The position numbers were made by a program, and so were the translations under genes. Positions 23,726-35,689 of a stretch of 64,000 nt of DNA are shown piece by piece. Each line of letters begins with the position of its first letter. Position 1 is the first letter of the stretch. The stretch spans positions 111,642,666-111,706,665 of the forward strand of contig CM056576.1 of NCBI GenBank assembly GCA_029721435.1. The letters run 5' to 3'. Origin of the DNA: Gymnothorax reevesii (taxonomy: Eukaryota > Chordata > Actinopteri > Anguilliformes > Muraenidae). Under the pieces are notes generated by a model. It saw only the letters and a list, made by a program, of their open reading frames with translations. It had not been told where the DNA came from and searched no databases.

Positions 23726-25744
23726 GCTGAGAGTGGAAACAATACATTTCTGGGGTGTACATCATCTGCCAATTATTTTTTTTTTTTTATTATCTACCAT
23801 TTCTGAGCCAAATAAGGTAAATCTTCAATTGGCTTCCCAAGCTGTCAGAGCCCTCAAAAAATAATTATGTGACAAAAATAAACCATTGACACACGAAGTT
23901 TAATGGTGAATTAATGATTTTCTAGCAGAATTTAGTATGAGTTTATCAATATAGGTCCACATAGACATCAGAAGTCACCAGTAACCTCTTCAAACCAAAA
24001 TCATACCTTTTCTCCATGATAACATTCGGAGTTTTGTCCATTTTTCTACAAAGCCAAATCAGCAAGCACCAATACTCATTAAAGGAACTGCGTATTTTAT
24101 GGTCAGAATGTTCACCCCATCACTGTCAGCTTGCTGTTTTAATTCCAATCATATAAGGAAAACCAAGCTCGTATAAATGCTTTTCACACCCAATAAGGAG
24201 CAAGTATAACTCGCTTACACAGTAATGCTTGAAATATACCTCATTTTAACAAAACAAACATTCCACCATCAGGAAAAAAGCTTGCATTATGCTACTCTTG
24301 ATTGAACAGAATTAGAGCAATGATCTTGGCTGGGGTTTTACCAATGTCCTGAAGCTGTTCTCATTTTAAACGAACAAAAACCTAGGCATTTGATTTCATT
24401 GGGTGTGGTATAAATTCTAAAATATCACCACACTGAATAAAATATCACCATGCACATACTTAGTAGCAAAGGTTAACGGTGACTGAAACTAACTAATGTG
24501 GCAAACAAGCTCTGTGATCATCATGGATATGGTAAAGCAAAAATGAAAAAACAGCTAGCCAGCCAGCCATATGAATGCTATCCCATTCTACTCACTCTAA
24601 ATGCAGCAAAACTCTCTATAATTGAAGTCCTCTTCCTGATAAACAGAGCAACAGAGCTTTCCAGTACGAGGGCCCTCTAGTACTGTTCCATTCAGGATAA
24701 CTCCCATTATCCAAGTCGGTTTCAAATTGCTATCACGTAAATGTAACCTAGGTACTTCTAGGTTGGTTTTGGAAGCATGTTTTTACTTTATACTCATGTC
24801 ATTCGGCTGCACACAATTGAAATTATACAACCTGACTTGCTAAGGGTTTATACACTTTTCTGAGCGTACAATCAAAGTCTTTTCACAGTAATTGAAAGTT
24901 TATAAAGACATCCTCAAATCTGGACCTCTAATCCAATTTCAGCCCAGGTTTTCTCTCAAACCGGGTAAGTAAATGAACACGTAGTGCTCCTGATTGGCAA
25001 TTGAAGGACTCGCAACTGAAGGAATTAACACTTAGTTGCTAATTAGGTGATGTAAATGGGAACGGGTTCAGAAAAGCAATGCGCTTTAAGGCGAGGTGAG
25101 AGTAGGGCTATAATCCGTCCAATGGTAAGACCAGTTTTCATAGGCTTTTAAAGCATGAATTTAGACTGTATAAAACTGGGCAAAGGAGATACAAATGCCC
25201 TTTGCCTGAGAGAAAATTGTGCAAAACGTTACCGCCACATTTGTGTTTACAAAGGCATGAAATAGAGCCATATGAACAGTCATTTTATATAATCACAATT
25301 AATTTAATACATTTTCATTGATGTATCTTTTTCACAGCTGCAATGTTCTCTCATTTTGGAACTGGTGTACATTCGTATTTGTACCTGCTGTCCAAAGGAT
25401 CTGTAGGACATTGAAAAATTTCACATCAAGTTTATTGTCATATGCTAAATAACAATGCAAACATTACCAGGACTGAAATTCTTAGACTCAGAGCCAACTC
25501 AACATTACACAGTAGAGAAATAGTAATTTATTGTATTGTATTGTCTGTACTCAGATAATCATAAAGCCAAAGAAGTGCAGCATATGTAGTATAAAAATAT
25601 ACCTCATAAATATTGACATGAATTAAATTGCCTAAAATTGGCAATATAAACATTCTCAGGGTAGCCACTGTAAGTCTAAGTGGTGGGGGACCAATCGCTG
25701 GAGGAAATGTATGCCATTGTTTTACAGTGTGTATGACGTGCGCT
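23726..25744. other. Non-coding, nothing recognised
   Basis: AT-rich with no coding motif or defined repeat. Confidence 0.5.
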
Positions 25745-26430
25745 GCTGTGAACAGTCAGTAATTGTTAGTGCCAGGCTGCCAGCAGTTCAATAGGCTGAT
25801 GGCTTGGAGGTAAATTTTGTTTCTGAACCTGTTGGTTCAGCTCCAGATGCTCCTGTACTACTTGCCAGATGGCAGAGCATGAAAAGTTCATGGCTGAATT
25901 GACTGGGGTCAGAGAGTATCCACTGTGCCTTTTTCCTGCAGCGCTTCCTGTAGAACTCTCGGATGGTTGGCAGCTCTGTCCTGGAGATGCGTTGTGCCAA
26001 TGTGACCACCCCGAGGAGCGTTACAATCGAGGGCCACGACACTGCCAGTCAGGATGCTCTCGATAGTGCCCCTATAGAGGTTTGTGAGTCTAACGGAGTC
26101 CATGCCAAACTGCCGCAGCAGCCAAAGGAGAGCGACTTTGTTGCCTTTATGACCTAACCCCTTTGCTGTGACTATCTCAGATCCTCGCTGTTGTTAATTT
26201 CCAGGAATCTGAAGCAGCTGACCTTCCCCATTGCAATTTCCTTGACATCAACTGAGTTGTGTCACTCTCTCTGCCGCATCCTGTAGTCCATGTCAGCTCT
26301 TTTGTCTCGTTGATTTTGTTCAGGAGGTTGTTGCCCTGGCACTATTTTGTCAGGGCTCGTACTTCTGCTGTCAGCAAACTAGAAAACGGAGGTGGAGCTG
26401 TGTGTGGCCATGCAGTTGTGAGTGAACAGG
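25745..26430 (-). pseudogene. LINE reverse-transcriptase C-terminal fragment
   Basis: The minus strand carries the end of a non-LTR retrotransposon ORF: LTNLYRGTIESILTGSVVAL, then after a frame change near 26040 RISRTELPTIREFYRKRCRK, KAQWILSDPSQFSHELFML and a stop at 25788. The IESILTG and IREFYRKRCRKKA motifs belong to the region after the reverse transcriptase core in L2/Rex-like LINEs. Weaker upstream matches (FRFLEINNSEDL; KATKSLSF) extend to about 26300. Remnants may continue to about 26700. The copy is 5'-truncated and has frameshifts and stops. Confidence 0.8.
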
Positions 26431-26979
26431 GAGATCAGCAAAGGTATAAGCAAACTTCCCTAAGGGGTACCGGTGGCATGTGTTTTAGTGTCAAGGAAGC
26501 CATATAGCTGATCCACATCAGTATATGATATACATATATCAGGAAGTCCTGGATACAGCTTAAGTTCCAGGAAGGAACTTATGCGCAAGTCTGAGAGCTT
26601 CATGATGAGTCTGGACAACATGTGGAATAAAAATATTTTTGAGACTGGGATGATGACAGACCTATTGAAATATGAGGGACTACAGACTGGAGCAAGGAAA
26701 GTTTAATAATATGTGGAAAGACATCAGGCAGTTCATATGCATGTATTGTAAAGACGAGGAACTCTGCAGTTGTTTATGCTTTTAAAGGATTTACACATGC
26801 CCGCCGGAGACATTTGAGGATGACATTTAGCCTGTTCTGGCTGAAACGCCAACTTGGAAGCAAGAGGATATGGTCAAAATTCCATTCCAATATCCATCCA
26901 GTCACTTATCCCCGCTCATGTTCACCATTAAAAAACATTCCTGAAGACTTCCCAGTATCCCACAAGCCTTACGATGGTT
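26431..26979. other. Weak LINE continuation, otherwise nothing
   Basis: The first ~270 bases may be more of the same LINE in antisense. No motif is clear enough to claim it. Confidence 0.35.
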
Positions 26980-27305
26980 GGAATCACAAAACTAACCATG
27001 AATGAATCAGGGAAAAGGGAAGAAATAATCAAAACAAGAGCAGCCAGAGACAGCAATACACGCCTGTCATGCAACAGTTTGCATAAAAGGGTTAATTTTG
27101 AGAAAAAGGGCGATCCAATCAGGCTGATTTCTGAACTCATCAAAGTTCCACCTGATATGGTCAAGCTCTGTGAATTTGGATGAAATCGATTGAGAATTGG
27201 CAGAGTTATTGTGAACAAAAGCAACAGACAGACAGACAGACGTCCAGACAGACAGACATCATGATTCCATAATACCTCCCGTTTATCTTAGGACGGGCGT
27301 ATACT
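26980..27305 (+). repeat. Retroelement tail, second plus-strand copy
   Basis: It ends like the 23.7-kb copy: a (CAGA)n run at about 27224-27255, then ACCTCCCGTTTATCTTAGGA and CGGGCGTATA. The upstream part (GTGAATTTGGATGAAATCG, then GGCAGAGTTATTGTG) resembles a degraded version of the same 3' region. Confidence 0.55.
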
Positions 27306-27517
27306 AAAAATGGAGAATAGTCTATTTCTTCATGTAAACCTGGAAATTCCATGGCCATTCCATGGCCTTTCATGATATATGTTTGTGTTTCTGGGTGGGA
27401 CACGTCTTATGTGACTTTTTCTTATTTGTTATTTTTCCTTGCCCTTAATATGGGCGATATTGTGTCCTTTATTGTTGTTTATAAGGTTTTATATATCCTG
27501 TTTTACCTGTTTTTATC

Positions 27518-27725
27518 CCCCGCCAACACGAAGTGGGAGGGGGATATAGGTTTGACCTCCGTCCGTCCGTCCGTCCGTGCGTCCGTCCGTCCGAGATAAA
27601 GGGGACAGCTTTACTCAGAAACTACTACAGATACAGTAACCAAATTTGGTGTGTAGCTTCAGACCATAAAGGCCTTGATTGAGTTCGAAAATGAGAAGCG
27701 CACGATTGGCGGGGGATGTTGTAGA
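27518..27725 (-). repeat. Retroelement tail, minus-strand copy
   Basis: Read on the plus strand it opens CCCCGCCAACACGAAGTGGG, then GATATAGGTTTGACC, a (TCCG)n run and ACTCAGAAACTACTACAGAT, closing with TTGGCGGGGGATGTTG. The partner at 31546-31722 matches over its whole length. On the minus strand the order (GGAC run, then GC stem-loop, then TATA end) parallels the 23.7-kb tail. Confidence 0.65.
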
Positions 27726-29099
27726 CCATGTCGACTTGTTTTTCATGATGTCATTTCCTCTCCTAATCTATATGAATGGTGCTTTGATTCACAACTGGGT
27801 TAGTCACCCTGACGAAGGCCTTGTATGGCCATAACGCGTAGATGCTCTTTTTAATCTTGCCGATGCATTAGCCATTTAATAAAGTCTTTTTACTTTTTTC
27901 ACTACCAGAGTGCCTTAAACTCTTTTTACGTATTTTGTCACTAACTAAACTAACAATGTTGACGGAGATCTATTTTGTTTAATTTAATTATTATTGCATG
28001 TTTCAAAAATTGTGGCAAAGCCACTGCACCTGCTTGGCCAAACATGGTGAAAATTTGGCCCTATTGGCCAAAGTATCGGTCCGATTCAACTCAAAATCAA
28101 ACCTGGTCTAGACCTTATGACCTTATATACACATATGAAATATGACAAGGATCGCTGAAAAACTGAAGACGCTACAGCGTAGACAAGCCAAACGTGTACG
28201 CACGCAGGTATGCACACACGCACGCACACACAGCAGACCACCACTAAAGACCCCAAGCATAGCATAAGCCCCTTAGGCCTTTTGGCCAAGTGGGCTAAAA
28301 ATTATCTTAACAAATTGTCTCAGCGCAAAATTAATATATTCGTCCAATTATCTTTTGCACATAGTGGGTAGAGAGCTGTGTTTACTTTATGAATTTTTTG
28401 ATAAAGTTTTTTCAGGATTTGTCTTTCAGCAAAGTCTGTTGCTTAGGCAGAAACCAGAGATTTGGTGGCAGGGTGATTCAAGAAAGAAAATAAATAAATA
28501 AAATAAATACAATCATGAAAACACTTCAGCAGCATGAAATTGACCTACCAAATGCATTGGCTTATATTAGTGCCCATGGATGGTGTATGTGAGAGTCATT
28601 CAAAGGCTGAGTGAAATATTACCCTTATCAAGTCGCCATAGCACATCAGGCATTCAGCACAGCCAAGGTAAATGCAGGAACTGTTTATACACAAAGGCTT
28701 AGGCTGTGTGCACTTATGAAAAAGCCTTTTTTTTGTTGCAAGATTTAAACATAAAAGTACCTGGCTACCTCAAGCCTCTCTTCACAGCATAAAATTGATT
28801 GTGACAAACAGCAAACTCTTAGAAGCTGCTTTCACAATAATGGAAATCTTTATCCACAATAGATCCAAGTATCTCCCTCCCTTTCTGGGAATGAAAAGGA
28901 ACATCACAATTGCACTCATGCTGACAAAAAAAAATACAAAACATTATACATATTATATTAAAACAAGGATATACATTCTTTTTGTTTATTCTTGTATAAT
29001 TGTGGAAACATACTTCTCATGATTACATGCAATAAAAACTGCTTCAATAAAATAGAAACAAGCACATCATGAAGAGCAGGTCATATCAAATGGGGTTTA
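27726..29099. other. Non-coding; possible retroelement tail at its start
   Basis: Around 27810-27900 the text CCTGACGAAGGCCTTGTATG, ACGCGTAGATGC and TTTAATAAAGTC resembles a 3' region of a LINE or Penelope-like element, but it cannot be placed. A short CA/GC-rich patch lies at about 28200-28230. Nothing else was recognised. Confidence 0.4.
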
Positions 29100-29244
29100 C
29101 TACTTATATTCACAGATATATTCATACGCTGCACATAAAACCATGCACCAACTATTTCCCCTCCACCTGGCTTTGCCTGCTGAGTCAACTTGCTGAGATG
29201 TAAGCCACAGAACAGCCCCCTCTGAATTGTAATATTTCGCTCTG

Positions 29245-30590
29245 TCAATCACATTGTTTACTTGCAAACATTTTAAGACTTTCTCCCCCAGAAAACACAT
29301 CTCTCGTTTCTCTATTAATACTCTCCTGGAGGTAAAGCAGGCAGAACCTTTTCTGTAAACTATGTTCCTGTAACCAAGAATGCCCTAAAACAATGGGAAA
29401 AGCAGGGGAACTGATAATAAAAAACCGAACCTTCTCAGAGTGGCCACCAAAGGAAATGAACATATTTTTCGGTTCAGAAATTTCGGTTAGACCTCCCTTT
29501 CCAAGTGGGCGACCGTCCCACTTCTGACAGTTCTGACAGAGCGTGACTGTGAAAGAGTAACGGTGGGAACAGAGTGCTTCCTAGCCCACTCAATATCCAT
29601 GTAACAATTTACTGCTTCCAAATCCACGAACGCTTCGATAATAATCTTGCTCCCCACAGTCAGTTCAACAGGGATTATTGGACGGGTATTACAATTAAAG
29701 CAGATTATTCTTCTGCGAGAAGGTTTACAAGTCCGACTGTCAAACGAACTATAAGCTTGCATGGGCTCAACCGGAGTAGAATTTTCAGTGGGTAGGATAG
29801 GAGCCGCACACTCGCCACTAGCAACTTTAGCCCCATTGTCTGCAAGCGGCAATCTGTTTAGCTTTTCCCTGTTACGTTTGCTGATGCGGATGTCAATTCG
29901 CACAGCAGAGCGAACTTAAGAGTCTAAAGTTGAACAGGGTTCCAATGTAGCCAACGTGTCTTTTATCTCCTCAGTAAGGGCAAGACTGAATACGGTTATC
30001 AGAGGAACCTCCGGCCAGCCTGTCTCTGTAGCCAGAGAGCAAAATGCGATAGGAGAACTCAGCTGTACTTTCTTTTCCCTGTTTAAGGTGCATTTAACGC
30101 GTAGCCTCGTACTGACCACAAACATCTCGATCAAATATTGACACCATCTCCCTAACAAAAAGCCTCTACAGAATTTACGACCGGTGAATTAGATCTGATT
30201 CGTGGGCCGACCCAAGTGAGTGCTGTGCCAGCCAACAGGGATAAGATAAATGCCACCCCAGAATCCTCATTAACAAATTGTGACGGCTTAAAAAATATTT
30301 CACACTGGGCGATGAAGCCCTTACATTTTCCGGTCTCGCCGCTATATCTTTGGGGCAATTGTAACTTCAGTTCTCGGGGAAGGTGTACGGGTGATGCTTG
30401 TGCAACATTTTGTGAAACTTGTGTAGACAGGGATCTAATACTCTCGGTAAAGCTTAACAAAATGTTCTCCTGTTTCTGAAGCGAATTCTCTTGAAGGCAG
30501 AATCTCTCAGCTAACTCAGACTGCTGATAATCCAAGCCTGACAGCCCTTTGGCAAAACCAGACAGCATATCTTGCTGGCTGGTAACAGCC
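29245..30590 (-). pseudogene. Gypsy gag and protease-region pseudogene
   Basis: The N-terminal part reads MLSGFAKGLSGL, then LKLQLPQRYSGETGKCKGF and VAFILSLLAGTALTW, the capsid-like Retrotrans_gag region that forms the particle shell. A second frame continues it (RVKCTLNREKKV; ATETGWPEVPLITVFSLALT). A nucleocapsid-like segment (EPMQAYSSFDSR, then RRRIICFNCNTRPIIPVELT) has lost a proper CCHC zinc knuckle. The protease-like part shows VDLEAVNCYMDIEW where DSGAxxNFID is expected, so the catalytic Asp motif is gone, followed by HSEKVRFFIISSPAFPIVLG. At least three frames are needed. Confidence 0.82.
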
Positions 30591-30618
30591 CATTTAATCC
30601 ATGTTGGCTAGAGTGCAC

Positions 30619-31079
30619 TGTGATGGCTGGTGTGTCGAGACGCAAAACGCAGCGGCCGGAATAAAAGGAAGTGAGAGAGACTTCTAACAGACCTAGATCT
30701 CGTCCGAGTGCAAGGAAGCAAGGCGAGCTCGACAGAATAAATAGAAAGTAAAAAAATCTTGGAAACCGAGATAAAAGGAAATAGCACCAGATGGTGCCCA
30801 GAAAGAGGAAAAACAGAAAGATCCCCTTGCTATCTGGAACTTTTCCTCTTTCGCATCTAATACCTCAACAACTGTCTGACCAGAGACCTTACCAGCTAAA
30901 GTGCAAACATAACACTGACACTGTAGCAAGAGCAGTGAGGCGGAACTAGGGCTTAAATAGAATCTGGGCGACGCCCCCAATTAATGCAAGCTGGCCCAAG
31001 AATCCGATAGTCGGCAAACCGATATCGTCCTGGACGAGAGCAACCAAGAAAGTTCTAAAACCCTCCAAAAACCATGACA
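30619..31079 (-). mobile_element. 5' LTR of the truncated gypsy element
   Basis: On the plus strand it begins TGTGATGGCTGG and ends CCATGACA. On the element's own strand it begins TGTCATGG and ends CCATCACA, with a TATA-like ATTTAAG box shortly after GGGGGCGTCGCC. It is 461 bases long and matches the 503-base solo LTR at 42988 along its length, apart from a ~40-base insertion in the latter. Confidence 0.88.
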
Positions 31080-31545
31080 GTACTCCTCTTGCAATAGAGG
31101 ATCTGCCATTGTCAAAATGTGATTACGGTAGTTAGCTAGTTAGTTAATATGCTCTTAGGGCTACTCAGTTAAAGTGACGGCAAAATCAAGAAAAGTTTTA
31201 TCAAACGAATGTAAATGTGCACGCGCTAGTAATAAATTTGATTTTCTAAAATAATAACGTGCAAACTTTTTTTACAGTCTGCCTTTAATTAAGTTGTGTT
31301 TCTTTTGTTCAGTATCTGACTGGATGAGCATCAGACATACTACACTGCATATCTGTGAAGCCGCGCATTGCGCTTAATTAAATTGATTGTAATTGTCAGC
31401 CGGCTGGCCTGACAAGCAGGTTGTTGTCTCAAAATATAAGTTTAATCAATTTCTCAACACAGGGGTCTTATTTATTTTTTTTGCCTATTTTTTCATTTTA
31501 CCAATAAAAGCAACAACAGCATGACGTCCAAGTCGCTGCATATTA

Positions 31546-31722
31546 TTATACCCCGCCAACACAAAGTGGGAGGGGGATATAGGTTTGACCTTTGTCCGTC
31601 CGTCCAAGAGAAAAACTTTTCTCAGAAACTATTACAGATAGGACAACCAAAAAGGCCTTGATGGAGTTCGAAAATAAAAAGCACATTATTGGCGGGGGAT
31701 GTTGCTGACCATATCGACTTCT
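31546..31722 (-). repeat. Retroelement tail, second minus-strand copy
   Basis: ACCCCGCCAACACAAAGTGG, GGGGATATAGGTTTGACC, a shorter (TCCG)n run and CTCAGAAACTATTACAGATA align with 27518-27725. ATTATTATA precedes it on the plus side, the equivalent of the (TAA)n tail. Confidence 0.65.
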
Positions 31723-32215
31723 TGATAATTTTGACAGCAGCCCTCGTTCCCGCATGTTGTTTGCTGGTTTCAAATCTGTGTACACCTGGTCAAACCTGGC
31801 ATGAGATTTTTGTGGACCATTCGCTCACGTCCAGATTGACAAATGCCGATCCTAGCGGGAGATTTGGTGTGGACTGCACGTTTGATAAATGAGGGCAAAT
31901 TTAATTACGCTAAATTAAACACATCATTTTCTTTCTTAATTTAGCTTGTTTTTATTTCCGATAAATTGTATCCAAATACAATACCCATTTTCTGTAGGTT
32001 AAGTGTGCCACTTGTTTCAAAAACATTTCCAGCGCAAAACAAAACACAATTCCATGGTATCAGAATTTTGGAAATTTTATTACGCACAGATATCCATAGT
32101 GCATATTTTATTTTAAAATTAAACAGGTGTTTCACAGTGCAGTGTGAGTGTGTCTATAAATGCATTAGTGTCAATCTTCCAGTCCATTGTCAGATTCCCT
32201 CTGCCAGCCCAAGCA
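31723..32215. other. Non-coding, nothing recognised
   Basis: No coding motif. It leads into the target site of the solo LTR. Confidence 0.45.
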
Positions 32216-32220
32216 ATTGG

Positions 32221-33183
32221 TGTTGTGTTCCGGGGTTCTGGCCTTTGGCCAGAACAGTATTATTCACAGTTTTAACAGTTTCTTGTATCAGGATCAAGTA
32301 TTTCATCGTTCACATTCCATGTCCATGTTTTTGTTTTCGCCAGGTCTGCCATGCCACTCCACCGCTTGTCTGCGTTCTGCCCCGTGCCTTCGTTGTTGCA
32401 CATTTCTGAGCTCTGGTTGGCTTTGGTATTTCCCCTTCCTTCCATGCTGTGCTGGATTCGGGCCTCTCTAAGCTTAATTGGCAATTAACTGTTTTTAAGT
32501 TACTAACATTTACTAACACTCACTGGGTTGGTGTAATTCTTAGATAGGCACATTACTAATATTACTAATTTAGACAGGGAGTTTATTGTCATGATTCCTG
32601 CTTTACTATTTCAAGATCTTGCTGTGCTTTTCTGTTCTTAACATTCATGCTTGCTTCCAAACTGCATACTTAATTGGTACTTAAGCTGAGCAAGCCCATT
32701 TTCTTAATGAGCAGGTCATGTCATCCAATCTCTGTCCATGTCTTGATCTTGCCCTGCCTCTTGTTTCTCTCTCTCCAGGTGTTACCCCTCATGTCATGAT
32801 TTCCAAGCCTTTATCTGGATGCGGTGGAAGTTGGCTGGCAGACAGTGTCTCGCGTCTCGTTGCATGTGCAAGTTTAGCCAAGCTCTTGTTGTCATAGTTC
32901 CATAGCATTTCTAGTTTCAAGTCTTGTCCTAGCCTCTTGTTTTTCGAATATATATTTAGTCTGGTTATTTGTTTTTCTTGAGCATCTTGCCTGGAGTTTC
33001 CAGTGCATTTTTGTTTTTTGCCTTTTGCATTTATTGTTTATAGCTCTGCGTAGCTCGCCTTAGTTTGTTTTTTGCAACCCTTTGGGCCAAGTTTTTTGTT
33101 GGCCCTCGTGCCTGTTTTGTTTTGGTTTAAAATAAAATCCTCATTCCCTTTTCCCGCATCTGGTGTCAACTGATTCCATATCA
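32221..33183 (+). mobile_element. Solo LTR, same family as 17237-18234
   Basis: It starts TGTTGTGTTCC and ends ATATCA. ATTGG flanks both ends (32216-32220 and 33184-33188), a perfect 5-bp duplication. The same 9-bp hairpin (32235-32255) and AATAAA signal (33131) are present. It aligns with the 17-kb copy over nearly all of its 963 bases, with several indels in the last third. Because each copy has its own different target duplication, the two are independent insertions and not the ends of one element. Confidence 0.93.
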
Positions 33184-33188
33184 ATTGG

Positions 33189-34096
33189 GAGAGAAATAAA
33201 TGTAATGGTGACATTATACACCATACTACGTCTTAAAATGTCAATGTCGTTCATCTGATCGCTGCATTCTCAACATTCTCAGACTTCTGAAACTTCAGTT
33301 TGTTCAACCACATTGTCTTGGGAGAAATTGATCGTGATTTTCGTCTTTAATCAAAAATGAAAGACAACATCAAGATAATTTAAAAGTTTAAATTTAGGGA
33401 AATCTATAACCATGCTTAACCAAGCATGTTAATCTGGGAATATGGTTTACTGGGAAAGTTTCTTTATATTACCTGCAAGTTGCAATCGCTTTTGGTTAAG
33501 TACTGTACTTGCCACAGCTGAATTGACCTACTTCAGTGATGCTAACGGAACTCAGCGTAAGCGCCTCGTTCCTGGCCGCATCACTGTTGTGATAAGAATG
33601 ACGGTCAAGCACACCCTCACGTGTAATAATGCTTAAAAAAAAAAAACAATAATTTTAGACGACTTCATTCCAATATTTTTTTCTTCACATGATTTGTTTC
33701 ATTTCTACAGAAAAGAAAATGTCACTCCATTTACGCAGTTCTGCTTTTTATTAATTTCTGACTTGAGAGTCGCTTCTCCTTCTTGGTTGTTCCAACCTGC
33801 AAGGAAAAGTAGAAAATAAAATTTGTTCTAAATAATGCTGCCGTTTCATTGTAACTGCGCCAGTTGCGATTAAAATTTGCCGGGGGCTATTGTGGACATT
33901 TAGCAGAAATTTTTGGTAGTAGAACCAATATATTCCCGTCTGATAGATTAGAGTGGCATATGCGCCTTCCATTTTTTGCCGATGTCTGATGAATAATCAC
34001 TTCTCATGGAGGAAGTTGAAAGGGAAAGGGGGAAAAAAATAGGACAAATACCTGCAGCATTCTAGGAAAATTTTGAGGAGGGATAATATGTATGAC
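33189..34096. other. Non-coding, nothing recognised
   Basis: No coding or element signature identified. Confidence 0.5.
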
Positions 34097-34634
34097 TCAC
34101 GCAAGATTTGGGTGGAAATTTGTATAAATTCTTATTTTTTGACAAGTCCCAAAGTCAGGGTGTGCCTTAAACGGGTGTGCCGTATACATGGAACTATACG
34201 GTACATTTTCAAATGAGAGAATAAATGAAGTATATTCCAGAATTTTAGCATCAAAAATTGGAAAACCTTTCTGAGGTAATGTAGAGGGAAATTGCTGTTG
34301 CACAAGAATCGTGGTCAAATCAATTTTATTTTCCAGAATTTTGATCACTGGATTTTCCTGTCTGAACCTGGAGTTGGAGGTGATAAGCATTTGCCATTGT
34401 GGCAGAGTTGACTGTGTGTCCTGGGCTGGCTGGGAAATCACAGTTAATAACAGGAGGGATACTGTAAACTGATGGCAGGGGTGGTTGTTGTTGGACAGTA
34501 CTGCTGGCATCAGGTTGTAAGTCAAAGATATGAAACAACTTGAGCACCTGCTTTGCTTCTAACTGCGGGGGCATCTTTATAATCATGATGAGGTCAATTT
34601 CATGACTTTTCATCTGATTGCGCATTTGAGGCAC
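34097..34634 (-). other. Open, protein-like segment, unrecognised
   Basis: Two overlapping minus-strand frames stay open for 102 and 142 codons. The upper one has a plausible composition (PPQLEAKQVLKLFHIFDLQP, then VQQQPPLPSVYSIPP) and ends in TAA after SSDQNSGK. The left end (34130-34200) reads like a DNA-transposon end (GGCACACCC-type phrases, TATACGG). I do not recognise a domain. It may be an eroded transposon ORF. Confidence 0.25.
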
Positions 34635-35379
34635 GAGCTATGCCTTCTGCAGCTAAAACTGCATCAGACAAGTACCTCCCAGGCATGCGCAGTTGCCATA
34701 TCATGCTCGCGGAAAAGATTGGAAAGCACCCCAAACTACCAGATATAGCTACTGCTCGACTGTACAATCATTTCCAAATGTTATGCCTTACTTTTCAAGA
34801 GTGAACTCTACACGTGAAGCAGAATTTGGAGTAGGTGAAGAATCTCCGACTTTCCGAGTTGAAAATCCGACTTAAGGGGACGTTCGAATGGAAATTTCCG
34901 ACTGGGAGCTCGGAGATCCCAACTTCCCAGTACAAATGGAACGCAACCTGAGCATATACATGAGCGATTTTTAAAAAAAATGGTAGTAGTGTCTGTAGCA
35001 GGAGAGGGAATAGTGCTAAAGAATGGGCAAAGTGTTAGTATCTGCACGAAATTGTACTATGAACGGTGCGGTGCGCTCGTCTTGGGACAGCAATGTAGAA
35101 ATGCTAGCCAGCTTGTTTACAGCTAACAAAGTTTGCAGAACGTTTAACAATTATCTAAGTGGACTAATACGTTATGTGGACACTGCCTCGACATGTTGAA
35201 ATTAAACAAAACCACGGTGGTATCAGACATCGCTAACTCCATTAAAAGAACATGTAACTCTTCGGAAACAGTTTTCTTTGCATAGATCATTCGGGACCGG
35301 CAACCGGATGTGGATCCGTCACTGGTTATGGTCCCCCGGGAAACATTTCCGTTGTAATTAAATAGTGTGCATGTGTTTT
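34635..35379. other. Non-coding with a short dispersed-repeat-like block
   Basis: At 34845-34950, phrases such as CCGACTTTCCGAGTTG, AAATTTCCGACTGGGAGCTC and CAAATGGAACGCAACC resemble a small fish interspersed repeat. No boundaries could be set. Confidence 0.4.
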
Positions 35380-35645
35380 GTGAAGTGTTTTCCCAATATG
35401 CAGGTGTTTTGGCACTTGCAGTTCATCTGTTGTGAAATCGATGAAAGTGTTTTCTGAATTCGCAGATGTCTTCTGAATATGTGGATGTTTTGGCATTTGC
35501 AGTTCATGTGTTGTGAGATCGATGAAAGTGTTTTCTGACTTTACAGATGTTTTCTGAATATGCAGGTGCTCTGGCATTTGCTGTTCATGTGTTTTGAAAT
35601 CGGTGAAAGTGTTTTCTGAATTTGCAGATGTTTTTGGGGTTTTGG
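35380..35645 (-). repeat. 81-bp tandem repeat with an in-frame reading frame
   Basis: GAAAGTGTTTTCTGA recurs every 81 bases (two full units plus partial units at each end). As 81 is a multiple of three, the minus strand stays open for 115 codons (35326-35673) and encodes a 27-residue repeat: SENTF-x-D, then T-x-E-x-Q-x-P-x-HLHI-x-KT. It stops about 45 bases before the LINE sequence begins. No family was recognised and it is probably a minisatellite. Confidence 0.75.
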
Positions 35646-35689
35646 GGTTTTCTGAACCCCTAATGAATGTCAAAAAAATCGAGGATGCT

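Larger units (their letters stand above)
29100..31079 (-). mobile_element. Truncated Ty3/gypsy element: 5' LTR, gag and protease region
   Basis: On the minus strand the order is an LTR (31079-30619), a short leader, gag, nucleocapsid-like and protease-like sequence, then loss of similarity near 29.1 kb. No reverse transcriptase, integrase or 3' LTR follows. A solo LTR of the same family is at 42988-43490. The leader lacks a primer-binding site I can name. The copy probably arose by truncation or a large deletion. Confidence 0.85.

Noticed and set aside
17237..33183. A single 16-kb LTR retrotransposon bounded by the two long LTRs
   Set aside because: Each LTR has its own distinct 5-bp target duplication, and no gypsy coding of that family lies between them.
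35380..35645. CRISPR-like array
   Set aside because: The units are adjacent with no spacers and the host is a vertebrate.
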